Positions 1-5,516 of a stretch of 6,605 nucleotides of DNA are shown here, in pieces. Each line of letters opens with the position of its first letter. Positions within the stretch are counted from its first letter, which is position 1. Under the pieces are notes generated by a model. The model saw only the letters and a program-made list of their open reading frames with translations, was not told the origin of the DNA and did no database searches. The stretch is from Parachlamydiales bacterium (GTDB taxonomy: Bacteria > Chlamydiota > Chlamydiia > Chlamydiales > Rhabdochlamydiaceae), in assembly GCA_020050965.1 (NCBI GenBank), contig JAGVJV010000285.1:1-6605 (forward strand). Direction: 5' to 3'. Both the position numbers and the translations under genes were made by a program.

Positions 1-898
1 ATCTGATGGCTTTTGCAGGCCTTGGACCTTGAGGGAAAATATAATTAGTAGAAGTCACATCAACGCTAACAATAGAAGTACCTGCGAGGCTTTCACGTAA
101 AGCACCGTTTAGCGCTGTATCCTGTTCATTTCTTTGAACCATATCAATAATTTCTGAAGTGGTGACATTGTTTTTATCGGCTCGATCAAGTTTTTGATAA
201 AAAAATAATATCGCATGGTTTTTCCGAGCAGCTTCTTCTTTCAACCCATATTTTATTAGTTCATTAAATCCACAGATCTGAAAGCTGTCATATTTCCATT
301 CATGTAATTTTTTATCGAGGATGTCAGTGGCCTTTTGTTGCAATCCTTTTGGAAGTTCTAAATTAAGGTGTCCCTGGCTTTTTTCACAAGATACGATGTC
401 GCAAAGCCTTCCGCCCAATTTCTGCTTTCTCATCATACCCGACCCAATGTAATTTCCTTGCCCAAATAATTCCCTACAAACGTTTAATAACATACTATGA
501 TCTGGCATTACATATTTTCTTCCAGTTTCAGGATCTTCATAGGTTATTTCAACAGGAGGGGTGAAGAAAGATCGCATCCCTGCAAGGTCTTGTTTAGTGA
601 AGATTTTGCTTGCCAAATTCATTTCTTGGACTTGCCGGCGAGCTTTTTCTAAAATTCTTTTCAATTTTGTCGCAGCTGTCTCATCGGCGATAGGTGCAAC
701 TTCTCTATAAGAAAGGTCCATTCGTTCTAATTGATCTACACTTCGATTAAAAGAATCATTGTTAAGCTTTTGGGTTCTTTTAAACTCATTATAGACTTCC
801 TCTATAGCTTTAGACGATTGGAGTGAATGAGATTGGATTTCATTAAGATTTGGCGAAATGTGATTCTGGCCGTTTTGAGTACAGGCAGTTGTTGTCAT
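1..898 (-). CDS. Hypothetical protein, N-terminal 299 residues (3' end outside window)
   Basis: An open frame of 299 codons runs from an ATG at 898-896 to the window edge with no stop, so the C-terminus is missing. I do not recognise the family. The protein looks soluble: I see no signal peptide and no membrane span. The first 110 residues or so are polar and Gln/Asn/Glu/Lys-rich, probably helical (for example KRILEKARRQVQEMN near residues 99-113). A more globular part follows, with a Cys- and Gly-containing stretch (CREL at about 161-164, GQGNYIGSGMMRKQKLGGRLCD at about 166-187 in outline). A GAGGGG Shine-Dalgarno element (903-908) lies 4 bases before the ATG, and a good promoter sits just upstream, which supports this start. 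Codon use is visibly more A/T-rich than in the PBP, rpsB and tsf genes. That could mean a lineage-specific or acquired gene. A host-interaction role is possible in this phylum but nothing in the sequence shows it. Confidence 0.85.
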   Translation of the reverse strand, partial: MTTTACTQNGQNHISPNLNEIQSHSLQSSKAIEEVYNEFKRTQKLNNDSFNRSVDQLERMDLSYREVAPIADETAATKLKRILEKARRQVQEMNLASKIFTKQDLAGMRSFFTPPVEITYEDPETGRKYVMPDHSMLLNVCRELFGQGNYIGSGMMRKQKLGGRLCDIVSCEKSQGHLNLELPKGLQQKATDILDKKLHEWKYDSFQICGFNELIKYGLKEEAARKNHAILFFYQKLDRADKNNVTTSEIIDMVQRNEQDTALNGALRESLAGTSIVSVDVTSTNYIFPQGPRPAKAIR

Positions 899-921
899 AA
901 ATCCCCTCTTTTTTAAGAAGT

Positions 922-950
922 ATTTTAGCCCTTTAGTTCATTTAAATCAA
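922..950 (-). promoter_or_regulatory. Sigma-70/sigma-66-type promoter for the gene starting at 898
   Basis: Read on the minus strand there is a -35 box TTGATT (945-950) and a -10 box TAAAAT (922-927) separated by exactly 17 bases. They match the consensus at 4 of 6 and 5 of 6 positions. Transcription would start near 915 and give a leader of about 17 bases containing the GAGGGG ribosome binding site. There is no hairpin terminator between the stop of the preceding membrane-protein gene (972) and this promoter, so read-through from upstream is also possible. The call rests on consensus matching only. Confidence 0.5.
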
Positions 951-971
951 TTCTATACAAGAAAAATTTTA

Positions 972-1385
972 CTATGAGCGAGCCAAATAGAAAATGATAC
1001 TGCCGGTAATCACAACGATTCGAGCAGCGATGATGAAGGGGACGAGGTTGGCATCGCGGTATCTATGGGCGAGGGCGGGAGAAACGAGTGCGCCGAACAT
1101 GCTGATGAACAGATGATTTGATTTTTCGGTGATGAACGATTTGGTCGATTGAAAGATAGTCGATTGCCAGTTCCAAGTGAAAAGAGCGTGCAGGCTGCCG
1201 AAGGTGACACCGATAATGGCCAGGGGCAAAATGACCAGATTGACTATCATATCGCAGAGATAGGCGAGACGTGCAGAGACAGAGTATTTCCAAGAAGAAG
1301 AATCTTCATTTGCATTCCACGATTCCATGGATTTGACCATACAATCATTGGCATGTTCGTAAAGTCGATTATCCCATGTCACCAT
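972..1385 (-). CDS. Small multi-span membrane protein of unknown function
   Basis: A 137-residue protein ending in TAG. I do not recognise a named family. The N-terminal 40 residues are polar and contain several Trp/Asn/Ser residues. A long hydrophobic segment spans about residues 43-69 (core MIVNLVILPLAIIGVTFG), a weaker one about 92-106, and a strong one about 113-134 (core FIIAARIVVITGSIIFYLA), leaving only three residues after it. It is therefore probably an inner-membrane protein with two or three spans. The start lies 9 bases after the PBP2 stop and has no clear Shine-Dalgarno sequence, which suggests translation coupled to PBP2. That placement hints at a role near the cell-wall machinery, but this is inference. 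The two strong spans are about 45 residues apart, unlike the tight bilobed hairpin of chlamydial Inc proteins, so I do not call it an Inc. The start is uncertain; Met16 or Met20 are alternatives, also without good ribosome binding sites. Confidence 0.75.
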   Translation of the reverse strand: MVTWDNRLYEHANDCMVKSMESWNANEDSSSWKYSVSARLAYLCDMIVNLVILPLAIIGVTFGSLHALFTWNWQSTIFQSTKSFITEKSNHLFISMFGALVSPALAHRYRDANLVPFIIAARIVVITGSIIFYLARS

Positions 1386-1394
1386 GTACTTATG

Positions 1395-4300
1395 TTAATG
1401 CGCCGCCTTAATTTCACGCCACTTTTCAATTAAGCGAGCGGCGATTGGCGCGCCTTGCCGTCCGGCAGAGCCGAAACGCAAATAAACCACCACGGCCAGT
1501 TCGGGATTTTTTTGTGCGTCATCTTCAAAGCAGACCGCGCCGAATTGGGTGTGCTTCTCAAGTTCTGCAGAAGTGCCGGCATCGATGGTCGGTTTGTAGA
1601 GGATTTCCGCTGTTCCGGTTTTGCCCAGCATTTGTGGGTGCAGTTTCCGGAAAGAAGCGAGCGCCTCTTTGTTGTGGTGAGCGGATCGCATTAAGCTTAG
1701 GCGAGCGGTCCCTTTTTCGCCATTTGTCACCTGCTCCATCCCTTCGAGCAATTTTTCACGGATCTCTTTAGGGAAGAAGAGGGTATTTTTGACGATCGGC
1801 TCTTGAAAATCGATGAATCCCTCCTCCGCTCTTGCCAGATTTTTGGTGAAGAGAGGAAAGGGGATGCCAATCTGTTTAAGGGCTTCTTTGTGTGGATAGA
1901 CAGTCAGAGAAAAAGGGGATTGATCGGGATTTTTGCCGGCTGCGAGCTTGACAATTTGTGGCTTGAGCACCTTGCCTCCATTGGCAATTGCCGAGATCAT
2001 GACCGCAGTTTGGAGAGGAGTGGCGACAAGCGAATGCTGCCCAATTGCGAAGGCATACAAGCCGGTCTTATTGGTGAGGATATCGTCGGGCAAAACACCC
2101 GCGTACTCTCCTGGCAGATCGATTCCAGTTTTGCTTCCCATCCCAAATTCGATCGCAGTATTGAGCAGTGTCGCCGGGCTTTTGAGAAAATCGCCTGCCA
2201 GAATCGAAAAATAGATGTTGCTGGTCCGCTCGATCGCTTTGACGATATCGATTTCGCCTATCTTCAGGTAGGCCGCTCTGGGGAGTCTTCCTCCTTTGTA
2301 GAGTCTTTTGATAGGTGTCCCATCTGGAAAATAGCCGAGCACCTGTTCATTGCTTCCAGGGCGGGCAGTCCATTGCAGATCGTCGGTGAGGGTAAAGGGA
2401 TTGAGATTGGTGGCCCCTTTGACATACTGCTGCCGGAGTGCTGCATAGGAGGTGACCAGTTTAAAAATCGATCCCATCGGAGTAGCTTGTCGGAAGGCCA
2501 GAGAGCGGCCCAGGCCAAATCCATTGTACGGATAGAAGGCGGCTGCGAGATGTTTTTCATATTGAATACCGCCGGTATTGCGCAATGCAGTGTATTTGCC
2601 GTGTAGAGGACGAGCGAGATCATCAAAAGTCCGCAGCGCCTTTAAATAATTAATCCCATCGTCTTTCTCCAACGAAAGGAGGATTTGCTTTAAGCTTCCC
2701 AGCATCGGATCAGCGTGGTCTTCGAGAACGTACGCATAGAGCAGATCCCACCGGTTCTTCTCCCAGAACTCATTGAACATCTCGGTTTCTTGTTTTTCTA
2801 AATATTCAGTGTAAGGGCGTGCGTATCGTTTGTGGGCTTTTTCCTTCTTTCGCTTTTCTTTGATGAAAGAGGTGAAATTTTCTTCGCGCCATTTTTTGAA
2901 ATCTTCTTTGTGAAACGATTCGCGCATATGTTCTTTAAGGGGTTCTAAATGCCGCGCGACAGTTTGGCAGTAGAGACGAAAGTCGGCGATTGATTGGTCG
3001 CCCACGTGCTCAAGAAGTGACGGAGTGAAACACTCTTTTTTGACCACCATTTGGATCAGATCCATGAAGAGCTGCTTATCTCTTTGGTCCGGAATCGGAT
3101 CAATGTAAGGAAGATTTTGATCCCCTTCTTGCAACTGGACCGCTTTACCAAGGGTTGTCACGGCTTCGATGCTGCTGCGGATGGGAGCATCCTTGGGCAA
3201 AATGGTATTGAGATAGCGTTGCCAGGTGAGCGGTTTTTCTTCTAGATAGAACTCCCCATCTGCAAAATATTCCCTTTGCATGGGCCGCTTCCCATCCCAA
3301 ATTTCCCCGATATAGGCCTCGCTCTCCAGCCATTGGATGATCGAGGGGCGTTTGGCTTTGCGCTTTTCGGGAGTTTGCGCGGGTATCAGATCATTGGGAT
3401 TGAAACGGGGATAGGAGGCTAGCGCCAAGATTTCACCCGTTTTGGGATGCATGACCACAATTGCGCCGCCTCTTTGCCAAGGGGGATGCGACCGCTTCGA
3501 ATCTGATTGGTCGCGCATCTCTTGCAGATGTTCATATTCAGCCAGAAGCTTTTCAGCCTCAAGTTGCAGCTCAGCAGAAATGCTTAAAATCAGCCGCTCC
3601 CCAGGGATAGGCGCCTTTCCTCCGGGGAGTTCACGCAGTGGATTGCCCTTGATATCGATCTCATAAATTTTTTTACCAAATCGCCCACGCAGCCTCTCAT
3701 CAAAAAAAGCCTCAACACCGCTCTTGCCCACCTGATCGTTGATCGTATAGGAGCGCTCCTGCAGCTCTTGCAGACGCCGCTTAACCTCCTGCGGACTGGT
3801 AAAGCCCTGAGGAAGAAAAGGGGCACTTCCCTCTTCATGCTCGGCCAAATAAGTCTTCAGCTCCTCAATCTCCGAGGCTATTTTCAGATATTCCTGCTGG
3901 CCGATTGCCCCCATGTAGCCGATCACATCGCAGGCCACCTTGCCTTGGGGGTAAACCCGCTTGGATGCACGCTGCATTTTGAGGCCTGGCCAATCCTTTT
4001 CCATCATTTTGAGCTCTAGATAGAGCTTCTCCGAGATGTCCTCCTTTAAGACGAAAGGAGTATGGGGAAAAAGGCAAGCCTTGCTCTGAATCGTGTCTTC
4101 GACCACCTGCGGGTCCATCTGAAGAACCTCAGCCAGACGCAGAGAAATTTTTTTAATATAATCCTTTCGGGCCATCACCCGCCTTTTCTTCCCTTTTTCA
4201 TCTTTTTCCCAGCGGACACTCGGAATTTGACGGATATCGCTGTAGCAGATGGCCGCATTGTACTGCATTTTATTGACCGCAAGCGGAATATTGAACCGGT

Positions 4301-4484
4301 CGCGAATGCTGCCCCGTTCCACCCGCTCTATGCTGCTGCGCCGCTGCGGTTTAAGAGATTCTTGATAGTGCAAGTCGTATTGGATTACGCTCAAATACCA
4401 AACCCGAATCAAGATGAGAAGCATGATAACAAGGAAAAAGTTTAGGATGCGGCTAGTTCGCCGGGATACACTTGAAACGTCCAT
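1395..4484 (-). CDS. pbpB: Penicillin-binding protein 2 (class B transpeptidase, chlamydial long form)
   Basis: A monofunctional D,D-transpeptidase that cross-links peptidoglycan on the outer face of the inner membrane (MrdA/PBP2 class, the target of mecillinam). Numbered from the ATG at 4484 it has 1029 residues. Features in order: a short basic cytoplasmic tail; one membrane anchor at about 13-31; the class B N-terminal signature RGSIRDRFNIPLA (57-69); GKSGVEAFFDERLRG (253-267); and GGAIVVMHPKTGEILALASY (339-358). The catalytic domain has nucleophile motif SIFK (Ser672-Lys675), second motif TSN (Thr754-Asn756) and KTG (Lys955-Gly957, in LGKTGTAEI). A highly charged insertion of about 285 residues (366-653) separates the GEILALASY block from the nucleophile; E. 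coli PBP2 has only about 40 residues there. Chlamydial PBP2 is known to be unusually long. In Chlamydia, which lack FtsZ, PBP2 works with MreB at the division site. The frame also allows TTG at 4490 or GTG at 4487 as starts, and no strong Shine-Dalgarno sequence separates the options; I prefer ATG. The stop is TAA. No promoter is obvious. Confidence 0.95.
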   Translation of the reverse strand: MDVSSVSRRTSRILNFFLVIMLLILIRVWYLSVIQYDLHYQESLKPQRRSSIERVERGSIRDRFNIPLAVNKMQYNAAICYSDIRQIPSVRWEKDEKGKKRRVMARKDYIKKISLRLAEVLQMDPQVVEDTIQSKACLFPHTPFVLKEDISEKLYLELKMMEKDWPGLKMQRASKRVYPQGKVACDVIGYMGAIGQQEYLKIASEIEELKTYLAEHEEGSAPFLPQGFTSPQEVKRRLQELQERSYTINDQVGKSGVEAFFDERLRGRFGKKIYEIDIKGNPLRELPGGKAPIPGERLILSISAELQLEAEKLLAEYEHLQEMRDQSDSKRSHPPWQRGGAIVVMHPKTGEILALASYPRFNPNDLIPAQTPEKRKAKRPSIIQWLESEAYIGEIWDGKRPMQREYFADGEFYLEEKPLTWQRYLNTILPKDAPIRSSIEAVTTLGKAVQLQEGDQNLPYIDPIPDQRDKQLFMDLIQMVVKKECFTPSLLEHVGDQSIADFRLYCQTVARHLEPLKEHMRESFHKEDFKKWREENFTSFIKEKRKKEKAHKRYARPYTEYLEKQETEMFNEFWEKNRWDLLYAYVLEDHADPMLGSLKQILLSLEKDDGINYLKALRTFDDLARPLHGKYTALRNTGGIQYEKHLAAAFYPYNGFGLGRSLAFRQATPMGSIFKLVTSYAALRQQYVKGATNLNPFTLTDDLQWTARPGSNEQVLGYFPDGTPIKRLYKGGRLPRAAYLKIGEIDIVKAIERTSNIYFSILAGDFLKSPATLLNTAIEFGMGSKTGIDLPGEYAGVLPDDILTNKTGLYAFAIGQHSLVATPLQTAVMISAIANGGKVLKPQIVKLAAGKNPDQSPFSLTVYPHKEALKQIGIPFPLFTKNLARAEEGFIDFQEPIVKNTLFFPKEIREKLLEGMEQVTNGEKGTARLSLMRSAHHNKEALASFRKLHPQMLGKTGTAEILYKPTIDAGTSAELEKHTQFGAVCFEDDAQKNPELAVVVYLRFGSAGRQGAPIAARLIEKWREIKAAH

Positions 4485-4494
4485 CACCAAATTT

Positions 4495-4541
4495 TTACCA
4501 TTTTTCTTGGAAAAAAAGGAAGATTTGAGTAAAAATGGTAA
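4495..4541. repeat. 11-bp perfect inverted repeat in the divergent control region
   Basis: TTACCATTTTT at 4495-4505 is the exact reverse complement of AAAAATGGTAA at 4531-4541, with 25 bases between the arms. A third ACCAT (4541-4545) makes ATGGTAACCAT (4535-4545) an odd-centred palindrome by itself. The arms bracket the candidate rightward promoter: one lies just upstream of its -35 and the other overlaps its -10. One arm is also about 10 bases before the PBP2 start codon. This could be a paired operator for a repressor, or a hairpin in the leader of a PBP2 transcript. The arms are A/T-rich, so chance is not excluded. Confidence 0.45.
4507..4535 (+). promoter_or_regulatory. Candidate promoter for the tRNA and probably the rpsB operon
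   Basis: A -35 box TTGGAA (4507-4512) and a -10 box TAAAAA (4530-4535), 17 bases apart, each match the sigma-70 consensus at 4 of 6 positions. Initiation would fall near 4542, about a dozen bases before the mature 5' end of the tRNA, as expected for a tRNA precursor. I see no better promoter between the tRNA and rpsB, so the same transcript may continue into rpsB-tsf-pyrH. The motif match is moderate. Confidence 0.35.
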
Positions 4542-4554
4542 CCATACTACCCGT

Positions 4555-4625
4555 GCGCCTGTAGTTCAATGGTAGAACTATAGCCTTCAAAGCTATAAGC
4601 GTCAGTTCGATTCTGACCAGGCGCT
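4555..4625 (+). tRNA. tRNA with UCA anticodon and a glycine-tRNA body (putative UGA-reading tRNA-Gly)
   Basis: All four arms are perfect Watson-Crick helices. The acceptor is 7 bp (4555-4561 with 4618-4624) and positions 8-9 are T,A. The D stem is 4 bp (4564-4567 with 4575-4578) with loop AATGGTA carrying G18-G19. The anticodon stem is 5 bp (4580-4584 with 4592-4596) with loop CTTCAAA, so the anticodon at 4587-4589 is TCA, complementary to UGA. A 4-base variable loop (4597-4600) is followed by a 5-bp T stem (4601-4605 with 4613-4617) with standard loop TTCGATT. The discriminator is T (4625). The bases known to mark glycine tRNA in bacteria are present: G1-C72, C2-G71, G3-C70, U73, G10-C25 and C35. 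Only C36 is changed, to A. CCA is not encoded directly; A-T-C-C-A follows the discriminator, so CCA would have to be added after processing. The short variable loop and 7-bp acceptor rule against tRNA-Sec, and U73 argues against tRNA-Trp. Function as a glycine-inserting UGA decoder is inferred; a degenerating tRNA-Gly copy is the alternative, though no stem shows decay. Confidence 0.93.
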
Positions 4626-4716
4626 ATCCATCTAACATCGTGTTAATTGGACTAATAAATCGTTAACCAAGACCGAAATCTTCTCTTAAGGGGGAGATGC
4701 CGTCGTCAAACAACAA
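4626..4716 (+). other. Spacer between the tRNA and rpsB; no terminator seen
   Basis: This A/T-rich stretch has no hairpin followed by a T run, so the tRNA and rpsB are probably on one transcript. A short AAGA/TCTT dyad (4669-4672 with 4679-4682) is too weak to call. A purine run AAGGGGGAG (4688-4696) sits directly before an ATG (4697) that opens a 39-codon frame, ending in TGA at 4814, which overlaps the start of rpsB in another frame. I see no evidence that it is translated. Confidence 0.4.
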
Positions 4717-4722
4717 AAGGGA
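4717..4722 (+). promoter_or_regulatory. Ribosome binding site that fixes the TTG start of rpsB
   Basis: AAGGGA lies 6 bases before TTG at 4729, at normal spacing. In the rpsB frame there is a TAA at 4687-4689 and no ATG or GTG between it and 4729. The next in-frame ATG falls inside the conserved RWNPKM motif. The TTG is therefore the only start that keeps the S2 N-terminus. Confidence 0.7.
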
Positions 4723-4728
4723 CAAGGC

Positions 4729-5514
4729 TTGGCAAAGAAAGCTATTACAATCAAAGAACTCCTTGAAAGCGGAGCCCATTTCGGGCACCAGAAGCACCGT
4801 TGGAATCCCAAGATGAAGCGATTCATCTTTGAGGAGCGCAATGGAATCTATCTCATCGACCTCGCAAAGACCATGCAGCAAATTCGCATTGCAGCTGAAG
4901 TGGTGCGCGAGACAGTTAAAAAACGAAAATCGATCCTGTTCGTCGGAACCAAAAAGCAGGCGAAAAGCGTCATCCGAGAGTGCGCTGAAGAAGCAGGCGA
5001 ATTCTACGTGTGTGAACGTTGGCTAGGCGGAATGCTCACCAACCTTCCAACCATTCGCAACTCAGTGAAATCCCTCGAGAGAATCGAAAAAGTACTCGCT
5101 GCTGGCGGAGAAGGTCTGACAAAGAAAGAGATCTCTCTGATGGGAAAAGATCAGGGAAAACTCGAACGCAACCTCTCTGGAATCCGAGCGATGCGCAAAG
5201 TTCCCGGCCTGATCATCTTGGTCGATCCTTCACGTGAGCATATCGCAGTGAAAGAAGCAAAGAAACTAGGCATCCCTATTTTGGGACTCGTCGACACCAA
5301 CTGCGATCCCGATCCAATCGACTACGTGATCGCTTGTAACGACGATGCGCTCAAAAGCATTAAACTCATTCTTGGTTCCCTGACGCAAGAGATCATTGAC
5401 CTCAAAGCGGAGATGAACATCAACACTCAGAAAATGGGTGGAGAAGCGGCTGAAGAAGGGATCGAAACTGCCGAACAGTCTCCTGAACTCGAAGAAAAGT
5501 TACGAGGAGAATAG
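4729..5514 (+). CDS. rpsB: Small-subunit ribosomal protein S2
   Basis: Ribosomal protein S2 of the 30S subunit, which binds at the head-body junction with S1. The 261-residue product carries the family signatures in order: GAHFGHQ (15-21), RWNPKMKRFIF (24-34), FVGTKKQA (71-78), RWLGGMLTN (98-106), and a C-terminal core with DPSREHIAVKEAKKLGIP (166-183), LVDTNCDP and DYVIACNDDA (198-207). It is slightly longer than E. coli S2 (about 241 residues) because of a Glu-rich tail from about residue 233. Translation starts at TTG, which is uncommon for a highly expressed ribosomal protein and may limit or tune expression. It ends in TAG, 2 bases before tsf, so the two genes are surely co-transcribed and probably translationally coupled. 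The rpsB-tsf pair is nearly universal in bacteria. Confidence 0.97.
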   Translation: MAKKAITIKELLESGAHFGHQKHRWNPKMKRFIFEERNGIYLIDLAKTMQQIRIAAEVVRETVKKRKSILFVGTKKQAKSVIRECAEEAGEFYVCERWLGGMLTNLPTIRNSVKSLERIEKVLAAGGEGLTKKEISLMGKDQGKLERNLSGIRAMRKVPGLIILVDPSREHIAVKEAKKLGIPILGLVDTNCDPDPIDYVIACNDDALKSIKLILGSLTQEIIDLKAEMNINTQKMGGEAAEEGIETAEQSPELEEKLRGE

Positions 5515-5516
5515 TC

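Noticed and set aside
972..1385. Chlamydial inclusion-membrane (Inc) protein
   Set aside because: Inc proteins have two close membrane helices in a bilobed stretch of about 40-60 residues. Here the strong spans are about 45 residues apart and the protein nearly ends in the last span.
1149..1433. Plus-strand 94-codon open frame opposite the small membrane protein
   Set aside because: It is a shadow frame: no ribosome binding site, no promoter and an unlikely composition. The minus-strand frame has clear membrane spans and fits the gene spacing.
2052..2127. Two further KTG triplets in PBP2 (GSKTGID and TNKTGLY)
   Set aside because: They lie between the second motif and the true KTG at 955-957, which alone has the expected LGKTGTAE context near the C-terminus.
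1803..2606. 267-codon open frame on the plus strand, opposite the PBP2 transpeptidase domain
   Set aside because: It is fully antisense to conserved catalytic sequence (SIFK and TSN regions), its product is Cys/Arg/Ser-rich with no recognisable motif, and it is explained by the codon bias of the real gene.
4062..4445. Plus-strand 127-codon open frame opposite the PBP2 N-terminus
   Set aside because: It is antisense to the membrane anchor and the RGSIRDRF signature of PBP2, with no independent support.
4555..4625. Selenocysteine tRNA (automatic annotation may call a UCA anticodon tRNA-Sec)
   Set aside because: It has a 4-base variable loop, 7-bp acceptor, 5-bp T stem and ordinary 4-bp D stem. 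Bacterial tRNA-Sec is about 90-100 bases with a long variable arm and a longer acceptor/T helix.
4555..4625. tRNA-Trp(UCA) as in mycoplasmas and mitochondria
   Set aside because: Bacterial tRNA-Trp carries a G73 discriminator. Here the discriminator is U and the acceptor starts G1-C72, C2-G71, G3-C70, as in glycine tRNA.
4626..4728. Transcription terminator after the tRNA
   Set aside because: No stable hairpin followed by a T run is present; the short AAGA/TCTT dyad is too weak.
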